From assembly GCA_964465665.1 (NCBI GenBank), contig CAYXKM010000082.1, forward strand, positions 1 through 16,243: a stretch of 16,243 bases of DNA, written 5' to 3'. Shown piece after piece: positions 6,882 to 13,010 of this stretch. The notes under the pieces were generated by a model. It searched no databases. It was not told the origin of the DNA and saw only the letters and a list, made by a program, of their open reading frames with translations. Position numbers and translations under genes: made by a program. Source of the stretch: JAKEGN01 sp964465665 (GTDB lineage: Bacteria > Pseudomonadota > Gammaproteobacteria > Steroidobacterales > Woeseiaceae). Each line of letters begins with the position of its first letter. Position 1 is the first letter of the stretch.

Positions 6882-6912
6882 ACTCTGCTGAACGTGTAGA
6901 GAGGGATAAAAG

Positions 6913-7134
6913 ATGTCGAGCAGCCACTTTTTCGTACTTTCCATCATTGCGATCGTCATGTTCGCCTGGGTCATGCGAGCTCAAATAAGGCATGGAAAGG
7001 CAAAACCTCCCGCAGACCCGGACCTGGATGAAGCATTGACAAAAATTGAACAGCTCGAGGATCGCATTCGAGTGCTCGAGCGAATAATTACGGAGAACCG
7101 GTACGACCTGAAACGGGAGATTGACTCGCTTTAA
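6913..7134 (+). CDS. Small PspB-like membrane protein, last gene of psp operon
   Basis: The product is 73 residues with a good ribosome site (GAGAGGG) before the ATG at 6913. It has the PspB layout: one N-terminal membrane helix (about 6-22, FFVLSIIAIVMFAWVMRA), a short Lys/Pro linker, and a coiled coil from about 38 to the end (LTKIEQLEDRIRVLERIIT). It lacks the PspB ending and instead finishes with RYDLKREIDSL, like the second PspC copy. It starts 31 nt after that gene and is the last gene before a hairpin, so it probably belongs to the stress regulon. It may be a paralogue of PspB or a partner of the second PspC. The family name is uncertain. Confidence 0.85.
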   Translation: MSSSHFFVLSIIAIVMFAWVMRAQIRHGKAKPPADPDLDEALTKIEQLEDRIRVLERIITENRYDLKREIDSL

Positions 7135-7161
7135 GGCGACCGTAAGAAAACGGAGCGCCTT
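7133..7161 (+). terminator. Hairpin at end of psp operon
   Basis: AAGGCG (7133-7138) pairs with CGCCTT (7156-7161), and inside it CCGT (7140-7143) pairs with ACGG (7150-7153) around the loop AAGAAA. The stem begins in the stop codon of the last psp gene. No run of T follows, so this may be a weak or factor-assisted terminator, or an mRNA-stabilising end. Confidence 0.5.
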
Positions 7162-7216
7162 GAAGCTTCGCTGGCGGCAACTGAACCGATTCCCGGATCA
7201 GGTCAACAAGTCGGCT

Positions 7217-7579
7217 TCAGCTGATGTCCCTGGCTTTGTAAGCCTGCACTTCGGAATTGAATTCCGCTGCCATTTTCTCCATCTGCTCCACTGCCGCATT
7301 GTATTTCTTGTCCAGCATCTCGGCTCGCTGCTGCTCCACTTCCGGCTCGAGTTTTTCCATCATTGCTACGGCTGCCTTCTCCTCGTCAACGATACAAGCC
7401 AGGTAAGCCTCCATGTCGGCAACGTATTTCTTGACCGCAGCCTGGCTGGCAATCATCTCCTCCTTAGTTGCAGTAGCACCATCGGCGACTGCAATTTTTC
7501 CAGGATATTCGCAAGCGAACCCGGCCTGAGCTGCGAAAAGCAAAACAACGGCGAGTACAGCATTTGTCAGTTTAGTCAT
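7217..7579 (-). CDS. Small exported coiled-coil protein, function unknown
   Basis: The product is 120 residues. A clear signal peptide spans residues 1-22 (MTKLTNAVLAVVLLFAAQAG then FA), with cleavage likely just before C23. The sequence around C23 lacks a normal lipobox, so signal peptidase I is more likely than lipoprotein processing. The mature part has a second cysteine at C62, which could form a disulfide with C23. A long acidic helix (about 64-116) is rich in Glu, Met and Ala and is probably a periplasmic coiled coil. I do not recognise a named family. The gene converges on the psp operon with an 82-nt gap and lies alone, 189 nt from the next gene upstream on its strand side. No promoter could be called. 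Confidence 0.75.
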   Translation of the reverse strand: MTKLTNAVLAVVLLFAAQAGFACEYPGKIAVADGATATKEEMIASQAAVKKYVADMEAYLACIVDEEKAAVAMMEKLEPEVEQQRAEMLDKKYNAAVEQMEKMAAEFNSEVQAYKARDIS

Positions 7580-7705
7580 TGGCCTGTCTTATGGTCTTAT
7601 GTTGAAAAGATTGCGAGGATTGAGACCGGCAATCAATGTGATGGAACGATGTACAATGGTTATTAAATCACGGCGAATTGCGGCTGTGAAGTCGCCGACT
7701 GAACA

Positions 7706-7731
7706 TTATCGAAATCAATCATTTACGATAA
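7706..7731. repeat. AT-rich inverted repeat in a 189-bp gap
   Basis: TTATCG (7706-7711) and CGATAA (7726-7731) are perfect 6-bp arms. Inside, AAAT (7712-7715) and ATTT (7721-7724) extend the stem past one bulged A. It lies 38 bp beyond the stop of the minus-strand c-di-GMP gene and upstream of the exported-protein gene, so it could be a terminator for the first or a regulator site for the second. There is no T-run. Confidence 0.35.
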
Positions 7732-7768
7732 ACGGCGGTTTGCGGACTCTGAGTGCCCGGACGCACGA

Positions 7769-10207
7769 TCAGGCAAACAGCGCGCGATGCTGATCGGTAC
7801 CTTCTGCCTGGGCCAGCAATAACTCCAGGTAGCTGTCCGCACTCATCGGGTCGCCGAACAGCAGGCCCTGAGCATAGGTGCACTGCATGGTCTGCAGGAA
7901 ATTCAGCTGTTCTTCGGTTTCCACGCCTTCGGCAACGACATCCATGTTCAGGCTCCGTCCCATATGAATGATCGTGCCGACAATCGTTGCATCGTCGGAA
8001 TTGACTGCGATATTTCTGACAAAGGATTGGTCGATCTTCAGTGTGTTGATCGGAAACTGTTGCAAAGCGCTCAAAGAGGAATAGCCAGTTCCAAAGTCGT
8101 CAATAGCAAGGTGCAACCCCAGAGCATAAAGCTCATCGAGCAGTTTGATTGTGCGTACTGGATCTTCCATCAGCGTGGTTTCTGTAATTTCGAGTTCAAG
8201 TGAGGTCGGCGAGACCTGGTGGCCGCGCAATATGGCGTTTATACGGTTTATGAAATTCGGCTGTCGCAATTGCTTCAGCGACAGATTGACGGACACCCGG
8301 CCCGGCGACACGGAACGGCTCCAGTAATGATAGTCCTCGCATACGCGATCCAGTACCCACTCGCCGATTTCGATGATGAGGTTGGTTTCTTCGGCAATCG
8401 GGATGAAGTCCGACGGCAGGATGATGCCACGTTCCGGCAATTCCCATCTAACCAGTGCCTCCGCACCGATGACCATGCCGGTCTCGAGATTGTATTTCGG
8501 CTGGTAGTGGACAAGCAGTTCATTTCGCTCAAACGACCGTTTGAGTTTGCTCTTGGTCATCAGACGCTCGACTGCGGCCTCGTTCATCTCCGGCGCATAG
8601 TATGAGAAGACGTTGCCGCCGTTCTTTTTTGCGTGATAAAGCGCGGCATCGGCATTGCGAATCAGGTCAATTACATTGGGGGCGTCGGTCGGGAAAAGCG
8701 CAATTCCCATGCTGGCCGTCATGAAAACTTCATGGCCTTGAACAAAAAACGGATCGGCCAGGCGATCGAGAAGATTTCGGGCCAGCTTGTCCAGATTGCT
8801 CCGCAAGTCGGTATCCGAATCCAGCCTGTCGACGATGACCGCGAATTCGTCGCCGGCGAGGCGGCCGATGACGGAGTCCGGAGGAAGCGCCTTGGTCAGC
8901 CGCGTTGCCACCGTCTCGAGTGTCGCATCGCCTGCAAGGTGTCCGAACGTGTCATTGATCTCCTTGAAGCGATCGATATCGATATACAGTAATGCCAACG
9001 ATTTTCTCGAGCGGCTGGCACGAGCAATGGAGCGCTGCAGAAGGTGCTGGAATTGCATCCGATTCGGTACTTTCGTCAGGGCGTCAATTCGTGCGAGATA
9101 CCGTATTCTTTGCTCCGCCTTTCTTCGCTCGGTAATGTTCTGTACGGAGTAAATGCGATCGCTTTCAGACCCACGGTTCTCGTCAATTGCGGCGCTCGTG
9201 TAGGACACGGGAACGGTTTCTCCCGACTTTGTCATGAAGAAGGCCTCACTCGGTGCGTTCGATCGAACTTCGGATTGCAGTCGACCTGTTCGTTTCTTGT
9301 CCACGACAATGTCAATGATCTGGCCAACCAGTTCCTGTTCCGTATACCCGAGCAAATCGAGTGTCGCCTTGTTGACCCGGCTGATGATGTCGTCCGGCGT
9401 TGTGATGAATATTGCTTCGTTCATGTTCGCGAGGACTTTGTCGATGTAGTTTCGCGATATCGTTGTCTGTTGCAGCTTGTCACGCATCGCATTGAACACG
9501 CCGGCGAGTTCGCCAAGCGCATCATTTTCAGTTACGGGTATCGGCTCGCCAAAGTCTGATTCGCTGAGCTTGCGTATTTGCGTCTGCAGTTGCCCGATGC
9601 GCTGCTTCTGCCTGCGAAGTAACAGCCAGATCATAGCCGCGCAGAACGCAAGAATGACCAGAATGCTGGCGGCAACCCAGGAGAAGCCAAGTTGGCTCTG
9701 GCGTTGCTTGGTGCTGACGAGCTCCGCACGGTACTCATCAAGCTTGTCGCGAAGGTCACGCAATTCAAATGCACCGATCAGCTGACCTACTGTTTTGCCG
9801 TCACGCACGACCGGCCTCATGAGATACAAGTGCAAGTCCGTCCAGGTGACGGGCGAGTCGCCGAGGTCGTCGGGGATGATGCCCGCCTGCGTCGCCGCGC
9901 CGTTCCGTGGACTGAAACGCAGCGCCACCAGGTTGGGAGTCGCAGACAATGCATTCCCCAACAGGGCATTGATGCCGGTGTCTTCCTGACCGTCGGCAAA
10001 AGCAACATCGACGGCCAACTGATCGAGGTAACTCCCGGCCTCCACCTGGAGCTCGGCGCGCTCGTCGGATTCATGCTGCTCGACACCGGTGTCGATGATG
10101 CTTGTCGCCAAGCCACGGTACTGCACATAAAAAACGGTCGAAAGCGACACTATGACGAGTGCCGCCGCGGCAAGAATCAGGTATCTGGGTGAAATTCTGC
10201 GAGCCAT
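7769..10207 (-). CDS. Membrane c-di-GMP enzyme: sensor-HAMP-PAS-GGDEF-EAL
   Basis: The product is 812 residues. Membrane helices at about 9-28 and 176-197 flank a ~145-residue periplasmic sensor region. HAMP covers about 198-250, PAS about 254-362 (NMNEAIFITTPDDIISRVN, YSVQNITERR), GGDEF about 370-535 and EAL about 555-800. The cyclase motif is AGDEF (451-455), a functional variant in known enzymes. No RxxD inhibitory site stands at the usual place five residues before it. The phosphodiesterase residues look complete: EAL 583-585, NLS 641-643, ELEITET 671-677, DDFGTGYSS 703-711, KIDQSF 724-729, AEGVET 759-764 and QGLLFG 780-785. Hydrolysis of c-di-GMP is likely; synthesis is possible. The periplasmic region is of no family I can name. 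Only a GGAC-like ribosome site precedes the ATG at 10207. Confidence 0.95.
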   Translation of the reverse strand: MARRISPRYLILAAAALVIVSLSTVFYVQYRGLATSIIDTGVEQHESDERAELQVEAGSYLDQLAVDVAFADGQEDTGINALLGNALSATPNLVALRFSPRNGAATQAGIIPDDLGDSPVTWTDLHLYLMRPVVRDGKTVGQLIGAFELRDLRDKLDEYRAELVSTKQRQSQLGFSWVAASILVILAFCAAMIWLLLRRQKQRIGQLQTQIRKLSESDFGEPIPVTENDALGELAGVFNAMRDKLQQTTISRNYIDKVLANMNEAIFITTPDDIISRVNKATLDLLGYTEQELVGQIIDIVVDKKRTGRLQSEVRSNAPSEAFFMTKSGETVPVSYTSAAIDENRGSESDRIYSVQNITERRKAEQRIRYLARIDALTKVPNRMQFQHLLQRSIARASRSRKSLALLYIDIDRFKEINDTFGHLAGDATLETVATRLTKALPPDSVIGRLAGDEFAVIVDRLDSDTDLRSNLDKLARNLLDRLADPFFVQGHEVFMTASMGIALFPTDAPNVIDLIRNADAALYHAKKNGGNVFSYYAPEMNEAAVERLMTKSKLKRSFERNELLVHYQPKYNLETGMVIGAEALVRWELPERGIILPSDFIPIAEETNLIIEIGEWVLDRVCEDYHYWSRSVSPGRVSVNLSLKQLRQPNFINRINAILRGHQVSPTSLELEITETTLMEDPVRTIKLLDELYALGLHLAIDDFGTGYSSLSALQQFPINTLKIDQSFVRNIAVNSDDATIVGTIIHMGRSLNMDVVAEGVETEEQLNFLQTMQCTYAQGLLFGDPMSADSYLELLLAQAEGTDQHRALFA

Positions 10208-10563
10208 TTATTGTCCAGATCCTGGTTGGTCCGGGGAATTCCAGGCCAGCCAGAAACTGCTCTTTGTTCTCCGCTCACACGCTTCCAGGGCGACGCTTGC
10301 AAACACGGACCCTGACTTTCGCAAGCGGCTCGATGGTCGGTAAAGTTTAGCACCGTGGCAAATCTCATCGAAGGCAATTTGTGGCACGTCCGTGACGATT
10401 TGGCACTTCCAGGCCCGACCGGGGGGATAAACTCGGCCAATCATGGGTTTAGCGACTGCCGGGACGGTCCTCCCTGCATTTGCCGGCAGCCGCAGGCACC
10501 GTGACATAATGGTCGCCAGCCGGGGCACTCAAGTCCGTGCCTGCACCCCTTGAGGAATCCGAT
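10208..10563. other. Intergenic stretch between divergent c-di-GMP and receiver genes
   Basis: About 355 bases separate two divergent genes. Short open frames on the minus strand here have no domain-like content and no good ribosome sites. A weak plus-strand promoter candidate is TTGCCG (10480-10485) and CATAAT (10505-10510) with a 19-bp spacer, which would start near 10517. No convincing promoter for the minus gene was found. A TGGCACG at 10382-10388 resembles a -24 box but lacks the invariant GC at -12. Confidence 0.5.
10552..10557 (+). promoter_or_regulatory. Ribosome binding site deciding a TTG start
   Basis: GAGGAA sits 6 nt before TTG at 10564, ideal spacing. The alternative GTG at 10537 has only a poor GGGGC-like element upstream. 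Receiver-domain similarity starts just after the TTG (RKTALIVDDS), so both observations favour 10564. Confidence 0.6.
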
Positions 10564-11901
10564 TTGCGAAAAACGGCCCTGATTGTCGATGACTCGAAGT
10601 CCGCCAGAGTCGTGCTGAAACGCTTGCTCGAATCGCACAATCTCGAGGTCGATACCGCGGAATCGGCCGAGGCTGCCCTCGAGTACCTGATCGACCATCG
10701 CCCGGACGTCGTATTCATGGATCACATGATGCCGGGTATGGACGGTTTTCAGGCGGTTGCCGCGATCAAAAGCAATCCTGATACGGCGACGATACCGATC
10801 ATGATGTACACCTCGCAGGAAGGCGAGCTTTATGTTGGCCAGGCGCGCGCGCTCGGGGCCATAGGCGTATTGCCAAAGCAGGTGGAGCCGGTCGAGGTTT
10901 CCAAGGTGCTTCGTTCTTTGCACGTGATCGGTGACGAAGCAGAACGTCAAAAATCCTCCGACAAGACCAAAGACGACAGCGCTGACGATTATCCCGGCAT
11001 CGACAAGCTGGACAAGGAACTCAGAATCCTGATTCAGGACCTGTTCGATCAGCAACGCGCCGTGCTCCGCAGGGACCTGCTGGACAGCTACGAGACCATA
11101 GCGGCGAGAGTTGCCGAAGAGATTCGCACCCCCGCGGTCACGACTGAGGACGTTCCGGAGCCCTACGAGACCGAGGACAAGGACGTACCGAGGCGCCTGA
11201 AGATTGCGATTGCAGTTCTGTCCCTGCTGGTCATCACTTTCGCATGGTTATACTGGCTGCGCGTGCAAAGCTGGCAGGCGGTCCAACTGGAGAATTCCCA
11301 GCTACGAAACCAGGTGGAACAGGGCAGCTCGAGCTTTGCCGAAAGCGCATCGGCAATTCAGAACCGCGTCGAAGAGTTTCGCCAGACTCTCGGAACAACC
11401 TGGTCGGTGGCCGTTTCATCCATCGAATGGGGCGCCAACCAGGCAGCGCGTTACGACTTTGACGAACTGCCGCTGGGTGATCGCAGGCGGCGGTTGTTTG
11501 CGGAAATGTCCGAACGGTTGCTGGAAATAGGATTCTCAGGGGTATTACAGGTCGAGTCACACGTCGGCGATTTCTGCATGATTGCTGCCGGACCGTCCAG
11601 CTATGTATTGCCGCCACCGGATATGGATGCGGCTGCGTGTAATGAAATCGGTTTTGGCAATGACGCATCCATCGACCTGGGATTGCGCCAGTCGGTGGGA
11701 TTTGCCAATTTTGTCAATGTATCCGGCGCACAGACACAAGGCCGGATACGTTTCGAGATCGTATCGGTGGGCAATGCGGAACCGGCCGTGCGCTACCCCG
11801 ATTCGTTTACGGGCCTGAGTGCCGGAGACTGGAATGAAATCGCCGCGGCCAACAATCGTGTACTGGTGTCCATACTGCCGGATGCGCTGTCGGCACCCTG
11901 A
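10564..11901 (+). CDS. Membrane-anchored response regulator receiver protein
   Basis: The product is 445 residues from TTG at 10564 (454 from GTG at 10537). Residues about 2-120 are a full receiver domain with the acidic pair DD (9-10), phospho-acceptor D53 (VVFMDHMMPGMDG), switch T83 (MMYTS) and K105 (LPKQ). A charged helical region follows at about 130-190 (KLDKELRILIQDLFDQQRAVL), then one clear membrane helix at about 212-232 (IAIAVLSLLVITFAWLYWL). After it come a coiled coil (about 236-275) and a C-terminal domain of about 160 residues that I do not recognise, with two cysteines (C338 and C359). If the N-terminus is cytoplasmic, the last domain is periplasmic. No histidine kinase is encoded in the window. 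Phosphorylation could signal outward to the envelope or recruit partners to the membrane. The start codon is uncertain. Confidence 0.85.
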   Translation: MRKTALIVDDSKSARVVLKRLLESHNLEVDTAESAEAALEYLIDHRPDVVFMDHMMPGMDGFQAVAAIKSNPDTATIPIMMYTSQEGELYVGQARALGAIGVLPKQVEPVEVSKVLRSLHVIGDEAERQKSSDKTKDDSADDYPGIDKLDKELRILIQDLFDQQRAVLRRDLLDSYETIAARVAEEIRTPAVTTEDVPEPYETEDKDVPRRLKIAIAVLSLLVITFAWLYWLRVQSWQAVQLENSQLRNQVEQGSSSFAESASAIQNRVEEFRQTLGTTWSVAVSSIEWGANQAARYDFDELPLGDRRRRLFAEMSERLLEIGFSGVLQVESHVGDFCMIAAGPSSYVLPPPDMDAAACNEIGFGNDASIDLGLRQSVGFANFVNVSGAQTQGRIRFEIVSVGNAEPAVRYPDSFTGLSAGDWNEIAAANNRVLVSILPDALSAP

Positions 11902-11912
11902 TCTGCAGATCA
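11899..11912. repeat. 14-bp perfect palindrome spanning two convergent stop codons
   Basis: TGATCTGCAGATCA reads the same on both strands. Its first three bases are the stop of the receiver gene and its last three, on the other strand, are the stop of the bactofilin gene. It has no loop, so it is a poor hairpin terminator. A protein site or chance are both possible. Confidence 0.5.
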
Positions 11913-12320
11913 ATCCTTGCCTTCGCGCTTCTCCACAAATTCGACAGGCTCGGCCCGACTGGCCGTCTTCATAGCACCTTGTACAACTGCGCCTTCTGCA
12001 ACTGCAATCGCCTCGCCCGCAACAGTACCGGCGATCTTCGCCGAGTCGGTGATTTCCACGTGACCTGCAGCATCGATGTCACCTTCGATGGTGCCGGCGA
12101 CGATTACAGTGGAAGCCTTGATGATGCCCTTCCAGTGACCGCTTTTTGCCAGGGTAACCGTGCCTTCGATATCACAATCGCCTTCGACGTAGCCGCTTAT
12201 CATGAAATTGCCACGCCCGGTGATTTTGCCTGTAATTGTGCACGCCTCACTGATCAGTGTGGCCGGGCCGCTGCTCCGGTCGGTAACCCGTCGGGATTTG
12301 TTGTCACTCATTCCTGGCAT
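11910..12320 (-). CDS. Bactofilin-family cytoskeletal protein
   Basis: The product is 136 residues, typical bactofilin length. A polar N-terminal tail (about 1-20) and an acidic/basic C-terminal tail (about 118-136, EPVEFVEKREGKD) flank a core of short repeating beta strands with regularly spaced glycines: ITGKITGRGNFMISGYVEG, then VTLAKSGHWKG, STVIVAGTIEGDI and AKIAGTVAGE. This is the right-handed beta-helix pattern of the family. Bactofilins polymerise without nucleotide and organise envelope-associated processes such as cell-shape enzymes or polar structures. The ATG at 12320 has GGAG 2 nt upstream; a second ATG at 12311 is possible. The gene appears to have its own promoter (12361-12388) and converges on the receiver gene. 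No adjacent peptidase gene is present, unlike in some shape-related loci. Confidence 0.9.
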   Translation of the reverse strand: MPGMSDNKSRRVTDRSSGPATLISEACTITGKITGRGNFMISGYVEGDCDIEGTVTLAKSGHWKGIIKASTVIVAGTIEGDIDAAGHVEITDSAKIAGTVAGEAIAVAEGAVVQGAMKTASRAEPVEFVEKREGKD

Positions 12321-12330
12321 GTCTCCGCAG

Positions 12331-12348
12331 ACCTGACACCGCTCAGGT
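12331..12348. repeat. Small hairpin in the bactofilin mRNA leader
   Basis: ACCTGA (12331-12336) and TCAGGT (12343-12348) are perfect 6-bp arms around a 6-base loop. In the minus-strand transcript it lies about 10 nt before the ATG at 12320, next to the ribosome site, so it could affect translation. It could also be a weak terminator of the DUF2845 gene. Confidence 0.4.
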
Positions 12349-12360
12349 TTCCGCCATCAT

Positions 12361-12388
12361 ATTATGTCAGCGGTTCCTGAATTGTGAA
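12361..12388 (-). promoter_or_regulatory. Probable sigma-70 promoter of the bactofilin gene
   Basis: Read on the minus strand, TTCACA (12388-12383, 5 of 6) and CATAAT (12366-12361, 5 of 6) are separated by 16 bp. The start of transcription would be near 12354, giving a leader of about 35 nt that contains the small hairpin. Confidence 0.55.
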
Positions 12389-12399
12389 TCAGTTTGCAT

Positions 12400-12786
12400 T
12401 CATTGATCGTTCTTTTCCAGATAGCCGTAGCCTGCAGTCCGGATGTCGACAAGGTAGCCGTCGTCAAAGCGCATTATTCGCATCAGTTTTCTCGGCCCGA
12501 AGTTGTACACCCATTCGGTTGCCAGGACTTCCGTCGGGTAGCCATGTCTGTAATAGCTGCGATTTACTCCGCCGAAATGATAATTGGCCGGGTAATAGCT
12601 GCGGATCACGAAGCCGAGTTGCCGTTGCGCACTCGGTTCACCGCAGAATGCCCGCACCTGCTCCTCGTGCATTCCGTCCCGTACGATTCGATTGCCGCAT
12701 CGCAGGGCTTCTGCAGGTTCGCTCAGCAACAACAGGCCCCACAGGACTGATGATGCCGACGTGAGTTTCCGGGCGACTAGGTTCAT
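12400..12786 (-). CDS. Secreted DUF2845-family protein
   Basis: The product is 128 residues from the ATG at 12786, which has GGAG 5 nt upstream and gives a proper signal peptide (about residues 1-27, LTSASSVLWGLLLLSEPAEA). An in-frame ATG at 12828 lacks a ribosome site and would place 14 extra residues before the signal, so I rejected it. The mature N-terminus has LRCGNRIVRDGMHEEQVRAF followed by CGEP, the two-cysteine pattern (C30, C48) I associate with DUF2845. The rest is Tyr/Arg-rich (YYPANYHFGGVNRSYYRHGY) and ends in LMRIMRFDDGYLVDIRTAGYG, likely beta strands. It is probably periplasmic with a disulfide; no biochemical role is known to me. The bactofilin gene follows 79 nt later but seems to have a separate promoter. 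Confidence 0.82.
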   Translation of the reverse strand: MNLVARKLTSASSVLWGLLLLSEPAEALRCGNRIVRDGMHEEQVRAFCGEPSAQRQLGFVIRSYYPANYHFGGVNRSYYRHGYPTEVLATEWVYNFGPRKLMRIMRFDDGYLVDIRTAGYGYLEKNDQ

Positions 12787-12915
12787 TGGCTCCGCCACAG
12801 GGCAGATGCGGATGAAATTGTCTGCCATGATAATCGATATCGGAACGGATCACTTGTGTAACCGGTCCTGCATCTCACAGGGTGGCAAGTCGTTGTCACA
12901 GATAAGAATTTTTCG

Positions 12916-12944
12916 TTGGCACCATTCCGGGCCGCCTGTATAGT
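12916..12944 (+). promoter_or_regulatory. Sigma-70 promoter of gshA
   Basis: TTGGCA (12916-12921, 5 of 6) and TATAGT (12939-12944, 5 of 6) are separated by exactly 17 bp. Transcription should begin near 12950, leaving a leader of about 60 nt before the ATG at 13011. This is the best sigma-70 match in the window. Confidence 0.75.
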
Positions 12945-13010
12945 CTCTGCTTCAGCAGCGCCGGCCAGTGATAACAGCTGCATCGCTTTGCACTGAAACC
13001 CTGGGTTTCT

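Noticed and set aside
10382..10397. Possible second sigma-54 promoter (TGGCACG)
   Set aside because: The -24 half is perfect but the invariant GC at -12 is absent (AC instead).
10208..10528. 106-codon minus-strand frame in the divergent gap
   Set aside because: The translation is Arg/Pro/Cys/Ser-rich without motifs, it has no good ribosome site, and it ends at the first base before the c-di-GMP gene start. More likely promoter and leader DNA.
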